Positions 36,569 to 47,644 are shown, counted from the stretch's first letter. The stretch: DNA of 64,000 bases from Sphagnum compactum (GCA_965153455.1 OZ234503.1:9367118-9431117); one strand, 5' to 3'. A program made the numbers and translations. The notes: generated from the letters alone by a model not told the origin.

Positions 36569-36943
36569 GGCCAGAGTGAACCAGCACCGACCAGCGCACC
36601 CCATCACTGGATGGATGCCCCTTATGACTGAGTTGCAGATGAACCTCAACTGAGTTAATATCCAGTTTCACCATGGTAACCCATTCTGTAAGAAGTGAGT
36701 TCCATATATAGGTAGATAGGTAGGAAAATAGGAGACAACTATGGTTTATACATAGGTAACTTGGTCTGTTTTTCCTATCAACCTACTAACAACTCACAAG
36801 CAGGTTATTATTAATAGGCAGTTTTTTAAAAAAAACAACAGAGCTAATAATTGACCATGGTTAGCTAGGGAACTGGAGCCCAACAGAAAACTGTTAATAA
36901 CCCCTAGTTACCATCCATCCTTGGGTGCTGGTTCACGCTAGCC
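36569..36943. mobile_element. 375-bp terminal-inverted-repeat element, family B full-length copy
   Basis: The ends GGCCAGAGTGAACCAGCACC and, on the other strand, GGCTAGCGTGAACCAGCACC match at 19 of 23 positions over the full arm (36569-36591 and 36921-36943). Inside are the small hairpin also found at 14548 and 15755, a GGTAGATAGGTAGGA stretch and AACAACTCAC-AGGTTATT sequence. No coding potential. I see no clear target-site duplication, so the superfamily is undetermined. Confidence 0.65.
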
Positions 36944-37404
36944 GAGAGAGGGGGAGAGAGAGGCCACAAAAGTTGGAAGACCCCAAGTTCAGGCAAAAAC
37001 CCCAAAGGGCAGCCCCAAGTTCTACACAGGGCATTTTCCACAGTTTCACGTTCACCAGTACGTCGCTGTTGTTAGTACGTGTGGGGCTCCCATGAGCCGA
37101 TGTGATGTCGGAGTCCCACCCACAGAACTCTAGAAGCCTCGGGCGGGCGCGCTCGCCCTGGCCTTCGTTGTTTTATTTGTTTTCTTGTTTATACGTAGTA
37201 GCAGCACTCATCATAGTCGAGATCCGTTTGGAGCTTCTGGAAATTGTATTGACTACAATTCGACTGGAGGAACAACAGCTTTTGGATGGCCCTCGCCACA
37301 AGAGGAGACGCCAAGAGTGATCACCGTTTCATATCTTTTGGTATTTTCATTGTTTCCTCTCTCTCTCTCTTTCCTGCTCTACGAATTAGTTGACAGTGTG
37401 TCTG

Positions 37405-37565
37405 CACACCCCCTGTGCACCCTTATCGCGAGTACCCATTCCTCCGCGCGCCCTCTGTGCATTCATATCGTGACTACCCATTTCTCCTTAGGACGCTCTC
37501 TCCATTGCACCCATCTCGCGACTACCCATCCGCGCTGGCTTTGTGCACCCATTTCGTGAGTACCC
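37405..37565. repeat. Tandem repeat, ~45 bp x 4
   Basis: Four imperfect units around TGTGCACCC-TATCGCGAGTAC-CCAT; variants carry CATTCATATCGTGACTACCC, CACCCATCTCGCGACTACCC and CACCCATTTCGTGAGTACCC. It lies upstream of F-box gene 2, probably in its promoter or leader. Confidence 0.75.
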
Positions 37566-37689
37566 CATTCTCGACTTTCAGTCTATTTGTAGAGCTTCTT
37601 CTTTCCCGTTCGTAGTTAAACTAACTCTTGCCTAATTGCTTGCTTTCGAGTCTTGCTTATGAATTACCTTAATGCTGTTTTTTTCCGGA

Positions 37690-38430
37690 AAGCTTGATCT
37701 TGATCTTCCTGCCTTCATTGCTTTTCATGTGCACCTTGAGATCAGTTCGCCATTTTGCAGAGGTCGCTAGCCAGAGAGACTCATAGAGCAAAAGCAGTTG
37801 CATGTATCCTGCCTGACCATGTGCACATAGCTGTTGATTGTACATAAGCACATACGCGCGCATTCTCAGACTTTCTGTTGTTTTCTGTCTCGTAAGCTTG
37901 TCGCAATCTTCCTGCCTTGATCCTTGCTTTTCATGTGCCTTGAGTTCAGTTATGCATATTGTAGAGCTGGTAGCCAGACAGACTCCCAGGCGCGGGCCGC
38001 GCATCATGTCTGACCATCCGCACATAGCTCTTCATGCGCGTGCATTCTCTGAACTTTCTGTTGTTTTCGGTTTCGTAAGCTTGCTTGTCGTAATCTTCCC
38101 GCTTCCCTTGTTTTTCGTGCCTTGAGGTCGACTAACAATTTTGCAGAGGGAGACGAAGAGACTTGTGCGGTGCAAAAGCACTTGCACATCAGTCAGCTGC
38201 ATGAACACCATGCGCACATAGCTGTTCATATATACGCGTGAAAATTCCTTGACTTTTTGTTTTCGCTCTCGTAAGCTTATCCTTATCGTAATGTTCTTCC
38301 TTGCTTGCTTTTGTGTCTTGGTGTCATTTAGGCATCTTGCAGAAGTAGCCAGAGAGACTCACAGTGCAAAAGCAGTTGCGCTGCATCGACATCGTGCATT
38401 CTCTGACTTTTTGTTTTCGATCTAGCAAAG
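37690..38430 (+). repeat. Fourfold repeated splice-site-bearing cassette upstream of F-box gene 2
   Basis: Four units of about 183-204 bp anchored on AAGCTT (37690, 37894, 38077, 38273). Each has a pyrimidine-rich part ending in an AG acceptor (CATTTTGCAG ends 37760; ATATTGTAG 37964; AATTTTGCAG 38146; CATCTTGCAG 38342), then an exon-like part with GCCAGAGAGACTCA-AGCAAAAGCAGTTGC and CACATAGCTGTT, then TTTTC-TCGTAAGCTT. Donor-like GTAAGC occurs at 37892, 38075 and 38271, giving three potential introns of 73, 72 and 72 bp separated by exon-like blocks of 110 and 124 bp, with 131 bp ahead of the first. The fourth unit lacks GTAAGC. No reading frame is kept across units, so this is best read as a duplicated non-coding leader exon plus intron. 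Confidence 0.65.
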
Positions 38431-38581
38431 GTTTTGAGCATAGATATATTTAGAGTAATAAAACTGATCAACTGCGGTCTCTCTTGTTTGCATTGGAGGG
38501 TTTGTAGCTCTTGTAGACTTTCGATGGAGGACTGAATTTCCCCAGCGTGTACGTCAATCTCCTCATCGTCGAGTTCTTACT

Positions 38582-40782
38582 ATGGAGCCGAAGACAACGT
38601 ACAAATCAGCTCTTACTATGGATCAGCCGCAGCTCACAAACCACAAATCAGCTGTGGAGATCACTCATCATCATGATGTCCCCGCAGCTACTGACTCTTT
38701 GGAGATCATCCCGCATGATGAAGATGAAACTGTTACTGCTGCTGCTGACTCTTTGGAGATCGTCTCGCATGATGAAATTGTTACTGCTCCTGCTGACTCT
38801 TTGGAGATCATCTCGCATAGAACTACTACAGCTAATTACTGGCCACTTGCACTTATTTATCCAGAAGGGGAGAACTTCTCATTGTAAGTTTTCATGTTCT
38901 CAGCAACTATGCGAGTTCGACCTGCATTGTAGTAGAACAGCGAGTGTAATTTGGAAGAGAAAGGTGATGATCTCAATTAAGGTCTTTTTTCCTCATGCAT
39001 ATTCATGGGTTGTTTGCATTTCGGATTGGAATTTGTGAGTAACTACAGATTCTCGAACTCCATAGCAACTCTACGGATAGCTCCAGCTCCAACTTACCCC
39101 AGTCCCTGTGCCTGCACCACGATGGTATGGAAAGGGAACCGCAATCTTGTGATGGAGGAAGAACAACAGCACGAAGCTGACCTTGAGACGAAGATCATTC
39201 CAGATGAGATCATACACAAAATCCTGAGCCTACTTCCGATTCTGAGTTTATGCCGTTTCCTAACTCTGAACAAATACTGGATGAGGGTGATCAAGAAACT
39301 GTTCTTCACCTTCCACATGCAGGAAGCTCCTCTGCCTCTGCAAGTGCAACCACTTACATCCGATCGCTTCCCCATTTTCCTTTCGGTGGGTGTGACGCCA
39401 CTGAGGAATTTCACTTTCGACATTATCCTCAACAGGTAGGAATTGCAAGCTCCCCCCTTGATGAATTTTTTTCCCCGCACATGAGCTTCCAATTGATCAA
39501 TCATGTGAGGAACCTGTTTCTTTGAACTGATTATGATGAGTTTCTTGCAGAAAATGTATGTCTACATGTCTACTCCTTCCTGATCCCCATGTGCAAACCA
39601 TGTGCAATCCATGTGCAAATCATGTACAAACCAACATGTGCAAACCTTGTTTGCTGCAGGTGGGATTCATTCACTGTGGCGTGCACCCCCGAGCTGCCTG
39701 CTGAGGCCATTCTCCCAGTGGCCTCAGCAGGAGGCTTGATCTGCTATACATCATGGCTTCATCCCGGGTACTACTGGATATCCAACCCTGTGACAGGCTT
39801 CAGTGAGCTAGTGACGCCGGATCGCAGAAATCCGTGTTTGTGGGGAATGGGTCGTCTACACGAATTGATAGTTCACGAACATTCCCCTTTCACATACACC
39901 CTGATAGTCGTGGGTGTCTTTCAGTATCCTACTCCCCACAGCAGAAGCCCCTTGGACGGTTACGGCACTCTGGTATACACTTCTACTACGGGGAGATGGG
40001 AAACCGTGAGAGGTCCGCACCTCCGACGCTACGTGGGACACCGTCCTAGTGTTCGCCAGGGTCGATATTCATCTCACAACAACAACAACAACAACATAGC
40101 GACCGTAGAGTATGGACCTCGGCTTCGCAGCGTCGTGTGCGGACAATACTTCATGGTGATAGCTGATCGCGATGAGCACATCCATACCTTCGACTGGAGG
40201 GAATGTGCATGGAAACTGGATTTCAAACCTGATCTCACACGCGATCTCTGCTCTCCGCAGCTGGTTACTTACCTTGGCAGACCCGTCAAGCTCGAGAGCA
40301 TTGCCCGTGACACAATCACAATCTCACAACTGGGAGTGGAGCATGTCCTGACTCGTCGCATTCGCTTCGTTTGGATTCACGTAGTCACTCTCACCGATCC
40401 ACGTTTCGAGTGTTTCTACACGCACATGCAATACTGGGCTTCTTATTCCTTAGGAGGCGGAAGCGGAGGAGCTGCTCCTCCCCACCATGATTGGCAACCC
40501 GACTCAACCTTCAGCTGCTTTGTGCACGGAGAGCGAATCTTCGTAGTTGGCAGAAACGGGAGAAACATTGGATACTACCACCTTGTCGAGAAGAAATGGA
40601 TCTGGATGCCTCCCTTTCCTGGTTCTTATGGACTGCTGCCGGGTGAGGATCAGGTTGAAGTGCAAGGCTTTCCATTCTCTCCCAGCTTTACGAGGCAAGT
40701 TGGAGTCTTGAGAAGACGGGAACCCATCAACACCAATCAGGCTCCCCTCCTGCTGCGCAGAACCTCTATCACCTTACATTAA
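38582..40782 (+). CDS. F-box protein with kelch-like C-terminal region (gene 2, 3 exons)
   Basis: Hand-built model: exons 38582-38883, 39049-39435 and 39660-40782. Donors TCATT|GTAAGT and CAACAG|GTAGGA, acceptors AACTACAG and TTGCTGCAG; both joins keep frame and 1812 nt encode 603 residues. The N-terminal ~100 residues contain three copies of DSLEI(I/V) followed by SH or PH, matching a DNA tandem repeat at 38690-38820. The F-box is near residues 145-190: TKIIPDEIIHKILSLLPILS, then LCRFLTLNKYWMRVIKKL, implying SKP1 binding in an SCF ligase. The C-terminal ~370 residues resemble plant F-box/kelch proteins: AGGLICYTSW, YYWISNPVTG, TTGRWETVRG, GQYFMVIADRD, CAWKLDFKPD, GERIFVVGRNG and FPFSPSFTRQVGVLRR. 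The start is the weakest point: ATGs at 38618, 39122 or 39152 would make shorter proteins that keep the F-box. Convergent with the mL46 gene. Substrate unknown. Confidence 0.87.
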
Positions 40783-41079
40783 GGTGATGAATCTCTGGAA
40801 GATCTCTAGTAGATCTGGAACTTTGATACTGCAGGCACCATGAGCTTGCAAGCTCATGAGGTTTTTGCATAGTTTCTGTTGATGCTGCTGCTGTTACTAC
40901 ATGGTGCATGCATGCGTGCATGCAAGCTCATGAGATTTACAACACTATGATTTATAACAGTAGGCAGGCAGGGACTTGGTGACGGGCTTGGTAACTGTTG
41001 TTGTTGGGCAGGGATTTGGTGACTCTTGTTGTTTGTTGTTGAGATCTGGAGATTTAGCACTCTAGAGATCTGAGCTCCC

Positions 41080-41345
41080 TTTGTTATGTTTTGTAACAGT
41101 TTTATGCAAATGTTGTTGCGTTTGGAGATCTTGCATTAGATATCTTCCCGTTCCTTCCTGTTATGTTTTGTAACAACTGGCTATGTAGTGATCTATCTAT
41201 ACATTTTACTGTTGGGTTTGGAGATTTAGCACCAGATCTCTGTTGTTCCCATGTTTATGTAGTTAGATCTATCAATACATTCCACCTGTTGGGTTTCGAG
41301 ATTTAGCATTCTATCCTTTGTACCCCTTTTATGCTGTAAAACATT
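41080..41345. repeat. Tandem repeat ~80-90 bp downstream of F-box gene 2
   Basis: About four diverged units with TTTGGAGATTTAGCA or TTTGGAGATCTTGCA, (C/A)TAGATCT-like and GTTATGTTTTGTAACA. It lies about 300 bp after the stop codon and may be in the 3' UTR. Confidence 0.65.
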
Positions 41346-41369
41346 ATCTATAATGAATTCCAGATGGTG

Positions 41370-41735
41370 TGTGTATCTGTTGTCATATCAATCCCTGTTT
41401 TATCAATACATTCTAGCTTGTGAATCTGGTGTAATGTGCTTCCATATTCACATTCCTCATCTGCTTGATCAATCATCAATACATTCTAGCTTCTCATTCT
41501 AGTGTCATGTGCCTCCATGTTCACATTCCTCATCTGCTTGATACAATATAGCTTCTGATTCTTGGTCAATACATTATAGCTTCTGATTCTGGCATCACAC
41601 ATCCATGTTCACATTCCTTGTCTGCTTGATCAGTGCGTTCTAGCTTATGACTCTGATGTCATATGCATCCGCGTTCATCTGCTTGATCAATACATTCTAG
41701 CTTCAAATTCTGGTGTTGCGCGCATCCGTGTTATC
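41370..41735. repeat. Tandem repeat ~70 bp x 5
   Basis: Units built on ATCAATACATTCTAGCTTCT, GATTCTGGTGTCAT-TGC and ATCC(A/G)(T/C)GTTCACATTCCTC-ATCTGCTTG. The unit junctions vary. It lies between the convergent F-box 2 and mL46 genes. Confidence 0.75.
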
Positions 41736-42154
41736 TTTAAAATATATCCAATTTAAAGTTGAGAAGAGCTGAAGTTGGCCATACAGTTGTAAAAAACTTC
41801 AAATTGCTTCCATTCTGATGTGAACACAATCATGTATCAATCATAACTGTGACATTTATAATGTTGGGCACAACAAAGGCTCAAACCAGATTGCATTGTC
41901 TGCACCCAAGTTCAGTTGACCCGTCCAAGGCAAACTACTCTATAGCTTCACAACATCTGTCAGAACACCAAAACCACACAATGGAATTGCAATTGATGGA
42001 ATTTACTCTTTCTGTGATTTACACCACTGACTGCCTCAGAATGATGTGAATAGTTGAACTGCTGAGACCAGGAACTCTCAGGCTACTGAAGTTGCACCGT
42101 TTCAGAACAGAATAAATGGTTTTGGGCTCTAAAAAACAAATATTCACATCTACT

Positions 42155-44367
42155 CTAATCAATTAGCATCTTCTTCATGTATTCAAATTCTGCTGGGTCA
42201 AAATATTCAGCAAGTTCATCTTTTGCAACCCAGGCATAGTCTCGAATCTTTCCACCTTTCACATTCACTTTGGATCCCATCATCTGTGATTTGAAGAAAA
42301 ATCGCTGTGACAACCAACTAGCACAAGTGTCAACCAGAGTCCTGTGTCATTCTGCACAATATTTTCAGCCCATGTCTAGCACAAACACTACAGATATGAA
42401 GACTATAATGAAAATGCCTGATTCACAGGCCAAAAGAGAAGCCTCATGGTGGCTTGTGAACCCATCATTCCTTATACTTTGACTGCAACATAAGAATGGC
42501 AGCTATTAAGGATGTCAAGAGGTCCAATATAAGAGCCTCTATGGAGTGCAGAAAAGAGATAACTCGGTAGCAGGGTGCATACCTTATATGGAGGAGTTGA
42601 AAGGCGGTATGCAAGATGCCCACAAGGTGCATTTCCCACAAAGAAGAAATCTGAAGGATTGGCAGCAAATAATTCTACTGCTGATTCTGCAACCTATACT
42701 CCAAGACAAAATGCAAGTATGAGCTATAATAAATATCAAAGACTGCTTTACAATACTCAGACATAACTCTGATCATTCCTCAAAGCCCCCGCAAAACTAA
42801 AAATCCAAGGTTGGGTTGCAATATCCAGACATAAAACTAAGAGCATTTTCAAAGTTCCCAGCAGAAGACCTGGACATGATAACTCTCTCATTGAACAAAT
42901 CAATGAATGGAAGGGAACCAGCCCACATTCAAGGCAGCTACACACCTTCCGCAATGAATCTTCATTCGAACACTCTTTCTCTGGAAAATGCCAGATGGGC
43001 TTATCCTTTGGCCCACCATGAGGAAATCCTTGAAGTATAAGATAAAGCCGCTTGCACAGTGCTCGGTCCAATGATCTGCCGACCAACTGGCCTCAATAGT
43101 TTCCTCAAACAGCAGCAATTCATTATACCAAAAGCATTTCTGGAAAAACACTATTCTGCTTTTCGGCAAACCATTCTTCACATGTACATGGGATAAAACA
43201 AAGAAATATAAACCAAATTACAAACAAAAAAGAAGGATCTAAAAATGCAACCCATTTCTAACACGAACCATCCTTGTACAAACCCTGAAATTGCAGTCAA
43301 CATGCAAGGAAGAAACATCACATTGAAATTACACTGGATTCTGGGTTCAATCTTTACTGTTTTTTTATTCATGTTCATAAATCATCAGCATCATCAAGAG
43401 TTTCTGAAACTGTTTCTGAAGAGCACCATGACAACACATAGTGCTACCCACCTACTGTGAATCCTTCTTTTACCTTCGATTGTTAGTCCGGTCAGCTTCA
43501 GTGACTGTAGGAGCAGGTTCAAATGCAACTTCTCCTTCATCGTCCCCTCTGGATGGATTCACAAATGCAGAAAGAAATCAAGTCCAAAAGACTCCTGACA
43601 AAACTAACTTGCGATTTCAAGTGACATAGCCAGGAAGCAGAAACCCTAACAAGAAACCCCAAGAAAAAGGGCAGTGTCAAAACAAGGCCAGAGTCTGCAA
43701 GAAAACCTGCTAGAGGATGCATCCAGAAACTCTTTGGGATACTCGCGCCGATACTGTTGCTGCCACTCAAACCTGCCAGCCTCTCCTAGCCCAACAAGGT
43801 TAGAACCACATCTCAGAAACAGCACATTCTCCAAACATTTGGATCTCTGTGAATCCCTCTATGCAAGCTGAGATCATCCCGGTTTTCTGAAATCCATGAG
43901 AAAGAAGCTTGATTTCTGTGCGGTTCATCTGACCACCCTTCCAAGAGGGGACACAGGATGTGTCAATCCAGAAGAACCCTAGATTTTTTCTTGCTCCTGA
44001 AACCCTAATGGCAAATTTTGACACAGGTTTTCAAGCCGTTGAGGGTGAGATTTTTTTATCTAGTGTTTCGATTGCTTTTTACTTACGAGAAATTCTGGAA
44101 AGCTTCTACTGGAGGAGCAAGCTGTGGGAGCACAACAGGAAGTCGCTCCAACACGACAGCAGCGACTATTTTCTCTTGTTCTGCTGCTGCTGCGCCCACA
44201 TTGCTACCGCTGGAGAATTGACGACGCCTCCTCGTCTCCAAAACCGCCACTACTTCGTCATTCAAAGATCCCGCAACACATGGTTGCCAAGAAGAAGAAG
44301 AAGAAGCAGAAGACGTTAAACTCACTACCACTCGCCGCCGCAGCAAAGATACACAAGTCCGCAGCAT
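42155..44367 (-). CDS. MRPL46: Mitochondrial large ribosomal subunit protein mL46 (6 exons)
   Basis: Hand-built model: exons 44367-44087, 43772-43707, 43548-43474, 43075-42946, 42693-42583 and 42304-42155. All junctions are GT-AG (for example TTCTC|GTAAGT, GGAAG|GTGTGT, ATAAG|GTATGC) and keep frame; 813 nt encode 270 residues. The N-terminus is Arg/Ser-rich without early acids (MLRTCVSLLRRRVVVSLTSS, later RRRRQFSSGS), as for a mitochondrial presequence. Family landmarks follow in order: AAVVLERLPVVLPQL, FEWQQQYRREYPKEFLD, PAPTVTEADRTNNRRSLDRA, RLYLILQG, KPIWHFPEKE, VAESAVELF, FFFVGNAPCGHLAYRL, and the C-terminus GGKIRDYAWVAKDELAEYF. mL46 has a Nudix-like fold but acts as a structural protein of the mitoribosome large subunit. 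The ATG follows a TTTGTTTGCAG acceptor-like site, so a leader intron is likely. An earlier ATG is not available in this frame. Confidence 0.94.
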
Positions 44368-44627
44368 TTGGACCTGCAAACAAAGAGGAAATCTAAAGAA
44401 ACAAAAACCCTAGCAAGTTTTTTCTCCAACTCTTCTTCCTCAGATCTCTTGAACCCTTGGGCATTAATCGAGCGAGAAGTGCTCTCGAAGCTCAAGAAAC
44501 AGAAATGAAAGTCTTCTTAGCGACGAAACCTTCGTGTTCCATGAGCAAAGATTTTGGGTTCTGCGTGTTTTCTCTCTGTCTCTCCGTCGTCGTCGTCGTC
44601 GTCGTCTTCTTTGGTGCAAAACCAGGG

Positions 44628-44662
44628 AAACCCTAAAGCTCTTAAAACCCTAAACCTAAGAC
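44628..44662 (-). promoter_or_regulatory. Telo-box motifs upstream of the mL46 gene
   Basis: Two AAACCCTAA-type motifs (AAACCCTAAA at 44629 and AAAACCCTAAA at 44644) lie about 270 bp upstream of the mL46 ATG. Telo-boxes are known in promoters of plant ribosomal-protein and translation genes, including organellar ones, so a role in mL46 transcription is plausible. That is inference; more copies (AAACCCTAG and similar) occur at 43978, 44004 and 44405. Confidence 0.55.
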
Positions 44663-44676
44663 CCAACGTCCAATAC

Positions 44677-44730
44677 CACGAAGAATACGTATATGTGGCA
44701 TTTAGTATACACATATACGTACTCTTCGTG
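44677..44730. repeat. Long perfect-like hairpin, 21-bp arms
   Basis: Arms 44677-44697 and 44710-44730 pair with one mismatch (CACGAAGAATACGTATATGT versus CACGAAGAGTACGTATATGT, plus the final G), around a 12-nt loop. One arm and the loop recur as a direct copy at 44790-44822 (TACGTATATGTGGCATTTAG). It lies just beyond the telo-boxes of mL46. Confidence 0.8.
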
Positions 44731-46035
44731 TAAAAAAGTCTGGGTACCAAGGTACGTATTAAGGTGCGTATTAAGGTGGTATTGTACGAATAGTACGTAT
44801 ATGTGGCATTTAGTGTACAATACCATATTAAGCCCCCAAAATGTTAATTTTGAACTCAGAGACTCTGATTTAGTCGAAGCACAGAATATTTGTAACATTT
44901 TAAAATAATTTAAATAAAATTTGGGATTTTTACCAGGGTACCACCCACTAGTGTATCAAGGGTATCAAGGGTATCAAGGCAGGTATCAACCAGGGCGTGC
45001 ACTCGTATACCTGGTCGAGATGGGCTTCTTTTCTCCCATACATGAGCAATGCCTTTTACCTAGGTGGGCTTGTATTTTACAAAGCTTGCCAAATGCACCA
45101 ATGGGGCGGGCATCTCCAATCACAAAGTTCTATCGGAGAACATGGGGGTTTAGGGTTAAGAATTTTTAAAGGTTTAGGATTTTGGAAAATGGATCTCAAA
45201 AAGATGCTTATGGATTTTTAGAGTTGTTGAATGTGTTTGAACATGTCAACTTGAAAAAACACAAAAGCAAAGACGACACACAAAAAGGAGCATCGATTTC
45301 TTGATGTCACTTCCAACCAATATCCAACGCTCATCTCAAGTAAGCTTTCAATCCATTGTTCAATGTATCTTGCATTACTACATTCTCATCACCATTTTAC
45401 TTTTGCATTTGTGCTTTTACATTCACATCACATTTGGCCTTTTGTGTTTGTGTTTCTACACTTTCATCACCATCTGCTTTTGCATTTATGTTTCTACATT
45501 TTCATCACCTTGTACCTTTTACATTTGTGTTTCTGCATTTTCATCCGAACCCTTTACCTTTTTGCATTTCTGCACTTTCATCACTATCTACTATCAAATT
45601 CAAAGGCACTAGTGTGTGTGATTATGCATTTAGGGTACTCATGTTTTCAAAGGCATTGGTGTGTGTGATTAAGCATTTGAGGTGGTCTATTTTGTTACAA
45701 CTTGTCTCTTGCATCCTCACTGCCCAAGTGCTCTAATTGAGTTCAAATTTAAAGGCCATGTGATCTTCATCATGCCTATGTTTTTTGGGTTTATGGTGAG
45801 GTTTATTGTTTGTTAGGTGAGGTTTGCTATAGACTTGTGTTCTTCAATGACTATAGATATGCAAAAATATTATTATGAATGAAGAGAAAAATGATGGATC
45901 TCCATTGTGTATAGTTGACAGCTTGGCACTTGTGATGGTGGGGTTGGGAACTGCTGTGGTTTAATTATGAGTGGTGATGGTGGGCCTATAGTCCATCTAA
46001 AGCATGTCACAATGAATTAGTTGGCTAGTAAAGAC
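44731..46035. repeat. Intergenic DNA with low-complexity arrays
   Basis: 44957-44986 repeats GTATCAAGG. 45375-45600 is an imperfect ~40-bp array of CTTTTGCATTTGTG-TTTCTACA-TTTTCATCACC units. 45610-45690 duplicates GTGTGTGATTATGCATTTAG. Open frames here run in all three forward frames through the array and are composition artefacts. Confidence 0.6.
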
Positions 46036-46039
46036 ATCA

Positions 46040-47330
46040 ATGAAATGATAATAAGATTTTACAAACTAAAGCAAAGGTGTGATAAGAACAATGGTTCATG
46101 CAATTGGAGTTCAACCAAAAGTCCTAGCTTACATAGAACAAAACTACAAGTACGTGAGCATTTTATCAATTCAATGATGATTTAACTTTTGTTGATCCTT
46201 CTTTATTTCAACAAATGAGATTCATTGTTTACCATGTGCAAAAAGACATAGACCCAAATTCTACCCATCATCAAAAAGGATTGGTAATGTATACAAAGAC
46301 CATGGCACAGCGACCATGAATTTTCATGTTGCATCAAAACATACTACAGTTTTGAATAAATACGATACCCGACACATTATTGCAATCCTCTACCAAAAAA
46401 ATTCAAACTTGCTCAAAAGAAATTCCTTGAAGACTTGGTGTTATACATTACTAAAACCTACTACTTATTGAATTCAGCTGAAAACATTTGGTTGAAGTGA
46501 CTTGTGTTTCACCAATGTGGTCAAATTTTATTTTTTAACAAATGATAATTCACTAGACTTGAGGTAATCCATAACATGGTCAATAAAAGCATTGAACACC
46601 ATATCCTTCCTTCCCTTGCTGAAACCACCATGATTATTGTAACATTTGATTTGTGAATGTCTCATGGAAGATTTCACACCTTTTCGTTAATTGTCAATTA
46701 CATTAACAAAAAATGGGAACCATGTCATACCATCCTGGGGATTTTTGAGGTTCATGAGCCAACTAGGGTTGCCATGGCTCTATAATTAAAGAATTTGATT
46801 GCTTAGTATGATTTATTGAACAAAGTTATAACCTATGTCAAAGATGAAGGCGATTTGTCTTGTAAAACCAAATTCCTACTCCTCAAACATGGGCTATGGT
46901 GTAAAAAATATCAAACCCTAACTCTAATGCTCACTTAGTGTTTCTTGAACCAATCCCAAGGGTATTGGCTATTGTTTACTATAATGATCAATGTTGAATA
47001 TGTGATTCATCCATTAGTCATAATTTGATTTAATGGGTAGACCATGAACAACAATTTGTTAATCTATCATATCTCACTCATTAATTCATGGGCATTGTTG
47101 GTTCACAAATCGAAATTGAAAGGATTTTCAATATATAAAGGTCATCACAATTTGAAAATTTGAATAAGTTGGTTATAATTATGAAAAATTAACTAAATGA
47201 TATTAAATTTGGGTTCACAAATGGGTCGAAATCCATTAAGAAGTATTTTGATATTGAAGATGGAATGGTTTTAAAAAATGAAAACCTCATGGCATATTTT
47301 AATTTATTTGAAAAAAATTAACATCTTGCA
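46040..47330 (+). pseudogene. Decayed hAT-like transposase
   Basis: Short in-frame scraps keep the order of a plant hAT transposase core: KPTTYLIQ, TFDL-stop-MSHG (a conserved FDLWMS-like motif with the Trp codon now a stop, near 46650), VNYINKKWEPCH and GIFEVHEPTRVAMAL (46688-46780), then NKVITYVKDEG (46818-46850). Many stops and frameshifts separate them. The minus-strand hATC scrap at 16.9 kb is in the opposite orientation 29 kb away and is a different insertion. Confidence 0.72.
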
Positions 47331-47404
47331 ATGTTGAAAGGTGTAGATTCCAAAATAATTATAAATGCAATTAATATTGTGAGGAACAACAAGGGAGGTA
47401 TTTA

Positions 47405-47560
47405 ATTGCGTTATTTTTTTGGTTATGGGTTTTTGTGATTTGTTGGTTACACGTACCCTAACCAATCCTAATGGGCATAATGCTTCAATTGTGTGTTGTG
47501 TTTTTGTGATCTATTGGTTTAACCTTAACGGGTAGAATGCTTCAATGATGAACAAAGATA
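47405..47560. repeat. Tandem duplication ~75 bp x 2
   Basis: Two units share GTTTTTGTGAT-T-TTGGTT, CCTAA-GGG-A-AATGCTTCAA. It directly follows the hAT relic. Confidence 0.6.
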
Positions 47561-47644
47561 GAAAAAACATGAAGCACCTTGAAACTTTTTAGAGATTCAC
47601 AATAGGTCAAAATGTAGATATATATGTGGTGTCAAGTGTCAATG

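Noticed and set aside
37669-38229. Minus-strand open frames across the cassette array
   Set aside because: They differ between units and break at unit boundaries, so the repeat is not coding on that strand.
45301-45736. Overlapping open frames of 101-126 codons in three forward frames
   Set aside because: All arise from the CTTTTGCATTT/TTTCATCACC tandem array; composition artefact.
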